DNA from: Aphrophora alni
Taxonomy: Eukaryota > Arthropoda > Insecta > Hemiptera > Aphrophoridae
Direction: 5' to 3'
NCBI GenBank assembly: GCA_963513935.1
Contig: OY740765.1
Span: 115,139,362-115,203,361, forward strand
DNA: 64,000 nucleotides
Shown here: positions 41,001 through 54,508 of the stretch, one piece after another
Numbering within the stretch: position 1 is the first letter of the stretch
Layout of the letters: each line of letters opens with the position of its first letter
Program-made: the position numbers and the translations under genes
Notes under the pieces: generated by a model
Databases searched by the model: none
Told to the model about the DNA's origin: nothing
Seen by the model: only the letters and a program-made list of their open reading frames with translations

Positions 41001-44000
41001 ATGGGAGGGGAAGGGTCTCTATTTTATCTTCATTTTTTGTATAAGGCCATGATGACAAAGGTATTTTTCCTTTAAAGGAAAAACTTTTTTTTCGTGGTGA
41101 GCTCTAATTGTTAAGCTTGAATCTGTAAGAGAAGAATGAATCGGCGATTAATCATAATCACAGATTACCATAGTAATCGCAGATTACCTTAATAATTGCG
41201 ATTACAATTAATCGGTAAGATAATCGTCTCATCTCTAATTTAAATGGCCTTCTTTAAACTCACGATACCATTGCCACACTTTTCTTCACTCATTAAGTCC
41301 TCCTGAGTTTAGAAACTTAATCACTGATTGATCTTCACAAATGGTAGATTTATTTATCTCTATACTCATTATAAATCCACTGTCATGTAAAGCCAAACAT
41401 CAATCAACGGGCATATGCCATCAACCTCCATAACAATCAATTAAGGTAGTCACTGCATATGCACAAACTAATCAATGTTGACAATCTTTCTTTATAACGG
41501 ATTGACCGTTACTTTTGATATGTCCCGTGTATTTCCCTTGACCGAGCACATTCCTCGATTGGTCTATATTTAATTTATATACTACTGTTTAATGCCATGT
41601 GACACAATTTCACTTACTAGTAAAATATTTGGATACTTATTTATTTTATTTTTTTAGTGACGCATATTACACCTATGTATTTATGATTTTACTTATAAAT
41701 ACCATAAAATTAATTAAAACAGTATGTTTTATTAGTAATCTAATTTTACATAATATCGGATTACGAAAAATTTATTTTTTGGTATATCAAAAGTTTTTAT
41801 AAAAGCAGCAATGTAGAAAATATTAGTGTTATATAATTACCCAACGCTTTATTCCGAATATAATATTGAAAAATTTGCTAGTTTCAAATTATAACAGTGT
41901 GACCTGTTATCCTTAAGATTATTATAATCTTATTATTTTTAATCTTAATTAAACTAAACTTGTATTGGTCTATTCTATCATGACATAAAAGACACATATT
42001 TGTATAAGACACACAATCAAATTAATAAAAACAAATTTTATGATTAATTAATATATAAAAATCATGAACACTGGCCAACACATAAAACAATAATATGCCA
42101 GACCTGCGATAATCTGGTGTTTTTTAATCCAACACTACATAATGCGTAAGGTTCATATGTAATATGAATTAAGCTCAAAATAGGTGATGCATTGGCGTTA
42201 AGCTTGTTTTAAATTTAGACATTGACTACACTTTTGCAAGATAATGCACTTGTTTCTGCTCATCTCTCATATTTTATATGAAAGGAATAGAGTATTATAA
42301 TTGGGACACATAGTTTATTAGTAGTCTTCAATAATAAGACAGTGTATCACGAGATGAGTTAGTGTGTTCCTATAGTTTGTTTTCGTTAATGTTTTGTAAC
42401 GTAATGTATGGGAAGTGCACAATATTTACCTACTAAAAAGCGCAAACTTAAAACTTCATCTTTAAGTACGACGGTAGAAATCATCAAAAAACTAGAAAGA
42501 GGAGAGTCAATACAAGCATACCAGAATTTTACGGTATAGGACTAGCAACAATCTATGACAAGGATGAAATAAGCACTAGGCTATAGTTTCAAATGTATTT
42601 AATAACTTAATTAGCTACAATTGTTTCGCCTTGCGGCATCTACGGGCTAATGGTAATAGTAAGCCTAAACAAAGTTAACGGTACAGAGAGACAGGTCCGG
42701 AAGTAACACAATGGAAGGGATAGCTGGAAAACCCAAGCAGGTAGGAAGGGGAAAGGTTAACATATTACACTATTGGTTTAAGAAGTGGAGAAGAGTTTAA
42801 TAAAATTTGATCATTTAAATTAAAAGTAGGTTTATGTAATATAGATCTATTTATTTCTAAGCATTCTAGATTATTTAGTCTAATACTTTTATTTTGAATG
42901 TGTAATAATTTTACATTCAGATTAGGATGACTCGGGTCATAATTTTGATCCTAATCTGAATGTAAAATTATTACACATTCAAAATAAAAGTATTAGACTA
43001 AATAATCTAGAATGCTTAGAAATAAATAGATCTATATTACATAAACCTACTTTTAATTTAAATGATCAAATTTTATTAAACTCTTCTCCACTTCTTAAAC
43101 CAATAGTGTAATATGTTAACCTTTCCCCTTCCTACCTGCTTGGGTTTTCCAGCTATCCCTTCCATTGTGTTACTTCCGGACCTGTCTCTCTGTACCATTA
43201 ACTTTGTTTAGGCTTACTATTACCATTAGCCCGTAGATGCCGCAAGGCGAAACAATTGTAGCTAATTAAGTTATTAAATACATTTGAAACTATAGCCTAG
43301 TGCTTATTTCATCCTCATTATGGAGTTTCAACAAGTAGTTACTGCTGTTACAGTTAAAAAAAAAAAACAATCTATGACATTAAAAAAAATAATAATAAAA
43401 TCAAATTTAGTGTTGTACTTCAACAATTTTGAGTGTATGTCATGTGAATGACAAACATGAAATCTGGCGAGGTTTTAGAAATTAAAGAAGCAGGGTTTTA
43501 CTTGGTTTTTACATGAAAAATGGAGATATACACCAATTTCTGGCAAGATAATGCATGAAAAAATTGAAATTTTTATTAAAAATTAACAAAGAAGTATGAC
43601 TTTAAAGCAAGTGACAGCTAGATAATTTTTTTAATGCTTCGGAATCCGGTTTTTGTATATTTACGATGTAAAACTGTTGTACAATATAAATGCAGTTGTT
43701 CCCATTCATAGAAAAATTTGAAGACAGGTTTAGAATTAAATCAAGTGTATAATGTGGACCAAAGTGGTTGTTCTCTTTGTGGATGCTTCCACAAAAAACT
43801 TTTTTGTACCTGGAAGAAAACTCGCGAAAGATAGAATAAGATTTATTCCTTGTTGTAACGCAAGTGACACCCACAAATTAAATTATTACTTATTGGAAAA
43901 CCGAAAAATCTTTGCGCATTCAGAAATGTTAACCTACAGGTTACTAGGTTACTTATAAAAATCAATCGCGAGCTTGAGTAACAAGAGAACTTTTTCTAGA

Positions 44001-44615
44001 ATAGTTTTATCAAAATGTACAATCTGTTAAAAATTACTTAGACACAAAACCTTCCACAAAAGGCTCTCCTAATTTTGATCAATCCGTTTAGACAACCTAC
44101 ATGAAGATCAAGTGATGGTTTAATAAGGGATACAATTAATAAACATTTATTATTGAAAAAAAAATTATATAGAATTTGTTTGACAAATGAAAAACCATTT
44201 ATTTTCAGAAATCACTTAATCTAAAAGACTTTGTATTTGCACTAGCACAAGCTTGGCAAGAAACTCCTACATATACAATAATTTCTTCACGGAATTAGTT
44301 GTGGGCTTCATATGAATTGATTTATGAAAACAACTTAGATACAAACAAGATGTCCGATAGTGGTAAAACCGACATCAATTTAAAAGAACCAGATGTCAAT
44401 TAGTTATGCAATCCTCAAACTTTAATCACTCTTGATGATATTATCTCATAGATTACTGAAAATGACGAGACCCAAATTTATGATGATGACGTTGTAAGAC
44501 ATGAAAACCGAACTAGGGACGATGAATCCTTGAGTGCAATCAACATAAGTAATGGGCAGAATAAATCTATATTTCAGCAAATGATATTTTAAACATTACA
44601 CATAAAAGTATATTA

Positions 44616-44672
<57 letters not shown>

Positions 44673-45786
44673 AATTTTCCACTAATCCACCATTTCTGGT
44701 AATCCAGCAGTAGCAATATATCTGGTATGCACCGGATTACCATGAGTTACATATTCACAAACATACTAAATAACAACAAATCTTAAAATAGAAAAACATG
44801 TATAAATAATTTACAAAGTTCTGAGCAGTTCTGTCTCCTGATTATGTATTATTTTATAATCATGCACAATATTTTGTAAATAAATTGTAAAACTTACATA
44901 TTTGTTTATTCAGTATGAAATTGTAGACCTTATTTATATGTTACTATGTTATCTTAAAGGAGGGATTATTTTCAACAACAAAATTTATGTGCGTTTTTCT
45001 AGGGTCATTTTTTTTTTCTTTCTTGACATATCAACTTATTATTTAGGTTATCCTCAATAGAATTATAAACAAACATTTGTAATTTTCATTTATTTAGAAT
45101 TATGGAAAACTTCAAGAAATATGCTTAAAAAAACAGTACAAACTTATATAGGAAAATCTAACTTGCAGTTTAAGGGTTTAGATATATTATGTACAAATTA
45201 ACAAAAACAGAAGCATAAAATAATAGTATCTATAATTAACATAAATTACAAACCTAGGTACTAGCCAAGCATCTCCCAATGAATGCCACAACTCTGTCTC
45301 CTTGCTGGTAACACAATTGATGAGTAAATTAACTGCTTCCTGAGTAAGTAGTGGGGAGACGACTTTACTGGGTAAGTTAGGTCCATACTGTGTATCATGA
45401 GATGCATCCACAATTAAAGCTAAAGGTGTAAATAAAAAATGAACCAGTTCTGGAGCATTCGGGTCATGAATGTGGTGTTTCAACTTGGCCTGTAAATAAT
45501 CAATACAAACATCTTACACACATATCCAAGATTATAAAATTTGGGGATAATTCCGTAAATAAAATTTGAATGTATAATAGTTTTTAAAGACGACAGTCAA
45601 GGTCCATTTTAGTTTTCCACCCCAATAATTCTTGAATTTCTGATTTGGCACACCGATTAATGTCATTAATTTACATAATATTTCATTAAAATTTGACCGC
45701 AATCGGTAGAGCTGACTTGAAAAATTACAACATTATTTATATACAGTTTTTGTTGTTGTTTTTTTTACATATAATTCAGGGAACAA

Positions 45787-45838
<52 letters not shown>

Positions 45839-48800
45839 GATAGGCCAATATATTTGTTTGGGTCCTTAGAGCTACATTTTACCAAAATGATTAGAACTGA
45901 TTCTAAGACAATAAAATTTGTACCATTATACCTTCAAATTTAGTATTATTAAAAAAAATCTTCTAAGATATGGCCAAAATATGCTTCCATATCAAGGCTC
46001 GTTAAGCTGTTAAGGCTTTAGAGAACAGTATGGGTATATGATCTATATTTAAGAAAGTATAAATTGAAGTTAAGGTTTTTTCCCCCCTTCACAAAACTTG
46101 TCTGTATGATTTAATATGTAAGAAAGTAAAAAATTGATCTTGAGATTTTTGTGCCCCTTCACAAAACTCTTCTGTATGATGTATATGTTTAGGTGATGAT
46201 GGCTGTGGTGGTTTTCACCTTAAAACAAAACAACAAAATTATGTATATGTGAGAAAGTAAAAATGTATGATAAGATTTTAGTACCTTTTGCAAAACTTTT
46301 CTGTATGATGTAATATGCGAGAAAGTAAAACTCATCTTGTGATTTTTGATAATGTAGAAACATCACAAACAAATGAATACTCAAACCTAGGGATCATTAA
46401 CGACCTCCAATCAAAAATACCTAAGTAGGCACTTCATGATTGTGTAATTCTCATACATACATAATATAATGTATGTATGAATGATACATGTAATCTGATC
46501 CGGTTGCTACAAAAGATTTCAGGTTGTGAAGAAGGTGATGAAATCGACATTGAAGAATGAATAAATAAGGACGAACAATATGATTTGAATGATGGTGACA
46601 TAATTTCATGAATAAGTGCAGGAGTAGAGTGTGATGGGGAGAGTGATAGTGAAGTTGAATTAGAGAAAGAAAAAAAATGTGTTAAGCTATTCAGAAGCAG
46701 TGAAAAATGTTACAATCAGTCTTAACTTATGTTGAACGGCAACCAGAAGCAACTCATGTCAATGAGGCATTGGTGTCATTTCGGAACAAGAAAAAGGGCC
46801 GCATCGGTACGCCAAAAAACAATTACAGATTTTTTTAAAGAAATGATTTATGTTTACATATGTATCCAAAGTTATACTTGATATTTTTTATACTACTGTA
46901 TTGTGCAATACAGTAATTACATTATTAACAATTTCATGATGAAATTTAAGATTTTAATAATAAAAACAATTTTTTAAAGTATTTGTATTTTATGTGTTTT
47001 TTCCCCTTTTCTTTTAATCACACCTACTTCCCTATAATCCGACTTTTTAATTATCCGACCTTTCATTGGTCCTAATTAGCTCGAATAATCGAGACTCTAC
47101 TGTATTTTGGTCTAAGCTAATCTTTGGTGTTGTAGACAATTACCAAGAAATTATGTTTTTTGTCGATACACCTTTTGACCTATAAAAAAATTAACAAAAC
47201 TTTGTTTTCCTTAAAAGAGGAAAATACTTTGTCTCTTGTAAATGTTAATGGTTTTCGAGATATTCTACATTAAAACAAATAATATTCACCATTTTGAAAA
47301 TGTAAAAAATAAAGTCTTATTCTTCTGATAAAAGGTTACATAAGTATGAGTATACCGAATCTTCTCTCAATATCTTATCTACTTGGTTTTTTTGTATAAA
47401 CACAAAATGGCCAAAATGGAAACCAAATCCTTTCTTTATTTCTTACTCTCTAAAATCAGCTCCTGAAATATTGCCATGCAATTTTGAAACACCAAGTATA
47501 CACAGGAACTAAAAAATGGTGGCAAATGACTTCTATAGATATTTAAGTTTCAAGTTTCATTAGAAAAAGCACAATACTTCTTACATAAAGACAGATTGAT
47601 AATATTAAACTTACCAGAAGATTAAAAGAAAGTTTAAATTTCTGAAAAATATCAACAAATTCCACTTCCGGTGGAGGTTTAGCCCTCATCGTAAGAAGGC
47701 CATCCCCCATATCCTTCTTCTTTGATTTACGGCTTCTGAAAAATATACAAAATAATTATTCAGTAATATATTTCAATTTTTGATTACCAATTTGTTAGTA
47801 AAATTATAGGTTTTTGATCCAGATTCATGTGTATTACTAGTTACCGGTACTTCTAGTTTTTAGGCACATTAGGCATATATGAATTTTTATTGAGTGTTAA
47901 ATTTTCGTACTTGAGTTTTATCCCAGGTCATAGCATTTCTTCTCTTTTGTAATTCATTAGCCAGTCCACACCCTCTATAGTTTGTAGGATGCAAGCCATT
48001 GCAACTTTGTATTTAAGAATTAATTCTAGAAGTACCAACAACTTTATCTGTAGTGCTAAACCATTTTACTGTATATTGCAATCATTTTTCAAAAAATACA
48101 TTATAAATACACTTCTAAAGTTTCATATATAGTATTATATATCATTTTATTCATCAAATTCTAACTTTTATTGTTATATTGTCATTAAAAAATATTACCT
48201 GTATATACATATACTTTTTTTAATTTTCACAACAAATAATCGCTAAAATTACTAAATTAAAATTCTTAGATAAAAAATTGTAAAACAAAACTGTTTATAA
48301 TAGAACATAGATATAGTCACTGATGAATAATCTTCTAATGAAACATCAAAAAGTCATTTCAATATCACAGTCACTTTCAATGTCACCATGTCTATATTTT
48401 ACAAATATCACTAGAGTTACATATATCATCGATGATAATAACTTTGTATTTTACTTCACTTTGAAACAAACAACCTCTACAAAGTAATCAACACAACTAT
48501 CTATATACTAGAAACAGCTGACACAACATGAAAACACAAACAAAATTCAGTGTTTAAATAACTAATCTTGGATTAAGGTTGTCCAGGTACACCTTAAAAT
48601 AAAGTTCAATATCCAGGTTATCAACTGGTACTAAATTCTATACTTATGAAATAAATATTGAAAGCATAATTTAGTATTCTATGAACAGCTGTAAATGAGT
48701 CATAAACAAGTTGTAAATTACGACTTTTGGCACACTTATAAACTAAAGTTTATTTCAATATCCGTAACCAAAAAAGATTTCAACATAAAAATGTAGTATC

Positions 48801-51800
48801 ATCTACCCATCTATGTACAGCTTGATTTGAAAACAGTACAACACAAATTATAAAAATAAGAAGAGTGTCAGACTTCAAACTCACTCAACAAATAATGATT
48901 TAAATACTGCTATTCCAAAACCGAAAAGAAATACTAAAAAATTACATACCTGCGGCGACGATCCAATTCTCTCGACGCAGCTGCAGCATGCTGAAGTCGA
49001 GCAATAAACTTTTCGATGTCATCGAAGCAACGATTCAATGTACTTACATCTCTCTCATAATATTTCTCACTTGATGTAGAACTAGTTTCATCATCTCTCC
49101 CTGTGATAGCTCCACCCAACTCACTACCACTGTGCCCCTCTGGCTCTGTAACCAACATATATTCAATCAATCTTTATTGTTCTTGAGACTAATAAATACA
49201 ATTTAGAACGAACTGAAATTAGTCAATACAATAAAATTGCACATTATAAAAATACATAAACATATTATTGATATAATTTATTTGCATGAGTTAGTATAGA
49301 TGACTTTAGCTGGATCTACATCCTTTTTCATGTACTTTAGGTTAAATCCCTCGCTTTCATCTTTCCTATCAGATCTCTCTTGACAAAGTCTTGTTGTCTC
49401 CAACCCTGACACTATTAAAGTATTCGAGAGCTAGGGGGACTTTATTTTATGTTCTTTTCTTCCTGTGTTATAAGATGATGATGATGATGATGATGATGAC
49501 CAAAAGGTGTTTTACCTTTAAACAACAAGAAAAAGAATATTTGCATGATGACAGTAAATTAGAAAAGGTTTTTAACACTTCTGATTCCATCTTCTAGCTA
49601 ATTATGGAAAACTAAGTCAATAATAATCAATAATAAACTTTCATTTTTGTATATGTGTCGAGAGGTGAAAAGACTTCAGTTTATAGAAAACAAATCACAC
49701 GACACCTATTTACCTAATTATCCAATTATCTTAATACTGTAAAGGAAGGAATAGTTCATTCCTTATTAGAAAAATCTAATATTATTTGTTCTGATGAATA
49801 CCCTCAGAGTCAATCGTACTCACAATCTATAGTGAGTAATGGATATGAAAATACTGATAGAGCCTACCTGGATCTACACCTTTTTTTTCATATAGTTTTG
49901 GGTTAGATCACTCTCTCATCTTTTCTATTTCGCCTCTCTTGACCAACTGTTGTTATACTTTGACTCTGATGCTATTAAGAGTATTCGAGGCATAGGCGTC
50001 TTTTTTTTTAGGTGATGATGAAAGAGTTTAAAGAAAATGATAAACCCTTAGCTTTAATGACGATTATCAAAAAAAGTTTAGCATGTTTCTAGCATGTATA
50101 AAATATGGACCACATTCAATAATCAAAACACTGTTAGGACACATCTCGACAAAACCAAACTTTAAAATGGCACTCAGGACTCTAAAAACTGTATTTAAAG
50201 TATTAACATTAATGTAAATGTGACAGGCAGCATAATGGCAAGACACCTTTGAGTATAAGAATTAGGGGGAAAATATATATAATTATGGGACACTGTGGTC
50301 TGAGAGTGTATTTGCATAAGATAGGAACTTATCATGGCAAAATTGAGGCTCTGATCAATAAAAGGTGAAAGGTTTCTGGATTCCAAATTCCTGGGGAACT
50401 ATCATTGGAAGAGCTGGTTAGTAGATTATTCAAACTCATAAGGGGAACAAATCTGCTGAGCTAGAATGAGGAGGGTTTAGTTGGACAATAGATCATCGGT
50501 CGCTGTGCCAGGGCTGGCTTTTAAAAGGCTTTTTAAAATCCAAATAAAATCAATCAATCAATCAAGATAATACCAGGAATAAAACCTATACAAATGAAAA
50601 CTAATTGAAGCCTCATACACAAAGATAATGGATAATCCTATCAGCCAAACTAGTATAGAAAGAATGCCATTATGATTTCCAAAAATAAAAACTGAATTGA
50701 TCATAAAAATACCTCTTCAATATGGTACAATGTTTTGGGTTAATTCTCCACAGGGAGTGACTACAAGGTGACATGCTAAACCTTTGAAAAAAGGGACATA
50801 GATGGTTTACTCTCCAAAAATCTGTATGTAACTCCTTTTGCACAGTTGACCAGTATAACCTTGGTTCAACTTTGCGTTTGCCATTTCTTGTGTAGTTCTG
50901 TTGATTTGTGATTTAACTCAGCTTTAGCTTAGCCCTGGGTTCCTTTCTCAGATTACTAATTTTAGTTATTATCATAGTTATTTTTAATGTATGATTAATG
51001 AGGGATTAGTGAGGTAAAAAATTTCATGCCTCGTATATTTAAATTCAACTCTGCATACAGGGACATATCAACAGCCACAGAAAATTAAGCTATAAATATA
51101 ACAATTACATTACCAAAATTGTTTTGATATAATAAATAAATTTCAATTATGATGGTCAAGGTTTATTTTTTCCAGTTAAAGCTAAACCATAAATTTATTT
51201 ATTAAAGCTAAACCATACTATAATACAGGAAAGCTGTGTAGTCTGAAGTGACAGCTCTAGTTATGTTTTATATGCTGATTTGTTCCTTTTATTCTGTATT
51301 TTCAAAAAAGGAAAAATGAAGTGAAAACTAATTTCTCAATAGCTCTGTAAGCATCCTAGATTCAACCTACAACTTGTAAAGACTACAAATCTTTATTTCT
51401 ACTTGAGATAAAATTAGTAGGAGTTGTGGAAATGACTGTTTAAATATATATACATTTTAAAGAATTTGATAAATAGTTGTGAAACAAACTGTTTGAAATT
51501 TATTGTATTGCAACAGCTTTAATGACAGGTAATGCATATTTGTATGCCTTAGGTAGTGGCTAACTTGTATCTAGTTAAAGTTATAAGTGGAAATAAGGGT
51601 GGGGTCAGTAGCTGACTAACAAAAAACATAATGTATCAACTCAATTTTCAGGCCTGGTTTATTACATCACAGCCTTAATGATATCTGTACGTCAATTTAT
51701 AGCTAATATTAAATCTACACATATAGTCTGTTCTACCATACAGTGTGATCAATATTTGTAAGTAAAATTATTATAACTAAAAATCCAAGTGAAAAATGTT

Positions 51801-54472
51801 CTTTTACTATGATATATGACAATACTAGCATTGTGAGTGACATTACTTAGAGTCAAAATTTGTCGGTTCATACGAATCATGGTTTAAGACACAATTGATA
51901 CTTAGCAAAATAACACATTTCGCTCGATTTTTAATTTATGTTACTAATATTTTTCCCTTTTGTAATCACAGATTTCTTAATTTTTATTGTATAAAGGTCA
52001 TATGAGCATAGATGCTAATTTTAAATCTGCATAAAATGAGCTATTGTGTGACCTCATAAAATAAATAGAAGCAAAGTTAATAAAAGGAAAAAAAAAACTT
52101 AAAGCAGTTGCCGTTTTGAAATTTACTGAGCGATTTTTTTTAAAACCTCACGAGATCATTTTTTAAACATTTGTACCGACTGCCTGACAGTTGTTTTAAT
52201 TGGATTACTCATTCATTAGTTATCGTACTTAGAAAGAAGTGGAGATTTGTACATTACCACTTTGCTTTCCCTCAGATAATGGGATTTGTTAAGTTGTTTG
52301 AATTATTAATCTTCTTATTTCAAGAAAACATGATACAAATCAGCATAAACAATTTCAAAAAAAAATCTTTGATGGTGATACAAAACAATTTTATTTACAA
52401 AGTACGTTTCATTTGAGACCTTGGAGATACATTTGAGCAAACTCAACATTTTTAAATTCTCGCATATATGTAGTTATATGATAGATCAAAAAATTGATGT
52501 AGAGTTTTTTGTGAATATCTGTTTTGGAGTCCCTTGAGTTCAAGAAAGTGGTTTTTGAATGCCACAGGCTCGTTTCTGTAGGTCATTTTCTTCACGTTCT
52601 ACAAGCATCTGTGCATTACTTTTCAGCCTACCCTAGTAGTATGTCAGAAATCAAAAAATTGTTGCATAACCGAAGCTAAAACACCACAAAAAAACCTATA
52701 CATACCATCTTGTGAATAAAAGTTGGTAAAAATATAGAACAATTTCTTAAATTTACATTATGAAAAATCAATTTATATGAAAGGACAAAAAAATTAGCTA
52801 ACAAATTAACCCTATTTTGAAAAATGCACAAAAATAGTTTTATTATTAAAAATCCAATATGTTATACATAAATTTTCTCAGATAGGCGCATAGAATTCAT
52901 CTTTGTAATGAAAAATAATGTTAGATGTATACATTTTTATCCTGTTGATGAGTACGGACATCATATGACCTCCTGCATTGTAATGCCCATTTCAGTAAGG
53001 CTCTACATAAAAAACACCCTAGGGAGTAGAAAAAAACTACTAAACTTAAAAAAAAAAAGTATTACGTCATAAAAAAATATTACAAGTAAATTAAATGAAA
53101 GGTAAAACAACAAACAATAAAATTTATTTATAAAATAAAAGTCATTAAATAACAGTCAATGGAGTAACAGAAAATTCCAAATAATTGCACAACAAACCAA
53201 AGTAACTAGGTTAGGAGTAAGTAACTGTATTCTACGGATAGAGAAATACAACTGACATGAGGTGGAATGACAAAAAAGTGTTAAATAGAAGTATTTGCAG
53301 TACACATTATTGCCTTTACTTCTACATAAATAATAATGTGTATACATTATTGTACACATCATTCTGACTTGTAAACAAGCAGAAAACATGTTGTAGTTTA
53401 GATTTGACTGTAATATATCACTACTTATCAGATAATTGACTTTGTTTACATTAATATCAAAAGACGTCACATGACGACTCTACTCATTTGGGAACAGACG
53501 TCACATGATGTCCATACTACTTTGGAACTTGTGCTTAGCAATGCTGTACTCTTCAATAGGTTAAGTTAGAATGTCAGGAATCAAAAAATCGTCACATAAC
53601 CAAAGCCAAAACGCACAAAAAAGCCTATTAACAAATTTTTTTTTCTCAAGATATACAAAGTTTTGTAATGCACTTGTCAATAAAAGTTTGTAAAAAAACA
53701 TAACAATTTCTAAAATTTATGTTAAAAAAAAAAAAATTATGTTTTTGGAAAATAATTTTTTATGAAGAGAAGAAAAACTAGCTAAACATTTATCCTTATT
53801 TTGAAAAATTCATCAAAAATAGTATTATTATCCATTACACAACTTGTTATATATCATATTTCTCAGATAGGTGCATAGAATTTATTTATGTAATGACAAA
53901 AATATAGATGTATACATTTTAAAATTAGTATGTCAGGAATCAAAAATTATTCACATAACCGAAGCTGAAACGCCTGAAAAAAGTTTATATATACAATATA
54001 ATAATTTTTTCTGATAATTTCAAAGATATACAAAAATTTTGCAATGTATAACCTAGTTTAACCTAACATTTTATACATTAATTTTCTCAGATAGGTGCAT
54101 AGAATTCATCTTTGTAATTACCAAACCTAACCTTACATCTTTTCATAATTCAACATTTAGAAATATTTGTCAGAAACTTATTACTTCCAAAAAAAAAGTT
54201 CATTTTGGTATTACTGATAAAATATGTAGGGAAAAGGCGTATAGAGATATTATTAAAGGTTGTTTTTTTTTAAAATTGGCTCAACCAATTTTGATCAAAT
54301 TTTGGTGAAATGTGGAGGAAGTTAATAAATCAAAATAGTGTACTAAACAAATGTACTAACAAATATTTAGATTTAGGAGTAGTCGAAAAAAAAGGGGGAA
54401 AAAAGAAGAATCTTGACTGCCATAGTTGAAACCTTGATAATATCATTCAAAATAAAACCATGCAAAAACATT

Positions 54473-54508
<36 letters not shown>

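Larger units (their letters stand above)
39512..41529 (-). mobile_element. Mariner-like element containing a nested hAT
   Basis: TA|CAAGGTGCACTTCAAAAATA on the left is matched reversed by TA|CACGGGACATATCAAAAGTA on the right, and the similarity continues to ATTAGTTTGTGTATGCACAG / ATTAGTTTGTGCATATGCAG, about 80 bp of inverted repeat. Without the inner hAT (1111 bp plus duplication) about 0.9 kb remains, including transposase remnants on the minus strand. Confidence 0.8.
42561..43365 (+). mobile_element. Penelope-derived palindromic insertion with 14-bp TSD and A-tail
   Basis: Arms 42561-42928 and 42948-43315 are almost perfect inverted repeats of 368 bp around a 19-bp spacer; one difference seen is ACGGTACAG versus ATGGTACAG. 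After the right arm come 40 bp of unique sequence and A(10). AACAATCTATGACA is duplicated on both sides (42547-42560, 43366-43379). The right arm encodes the C-terminus of a Penelope-type endonuclease, so this is a head-to-head 3'-end duplication of such an element. It splits the Tigger transposase exactly inside its HTH (IYD|IKK). Confidence 0.88.
42407..44592 (+). pseudogene. Tigger/jerky-like transposase pseudogene
   Basis: The N-terminal part has the CENP-B-type [35 protein letters not shown], frameshift, [10 protein letters not shown], then after the insertion [17 protein letters not shown]. The central part (43440-43960) has VYNVDQSG in one frame and [20 protein letters not shown] with [10 protein letters not shown] in another, where active relatives read VYNADETG ... 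SKDRVTVL.CANASG.HKL. The C-terminal acidic tail (DENDE-like [13 protein letters not shown], 44455-44500) follows. Many stops and frameshifts. Confidence 0.83.
42095..44745 (+). mobile_element. Tigger/pogo-type DNA transposon, inactive
   Basis: Terminal-like sequences GCCAGACCTGCGATAATCTG (42098) and, reversed from the right, ATGGTAATCCGGTGCATACC (about 44715-44740) bracket a jerky/Tigger-type transposase pseudogene. The element is broken by an 805-bp Penelope-derived insertion. TA duplication and exact ends are uncertain. Confidence 0.72.
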
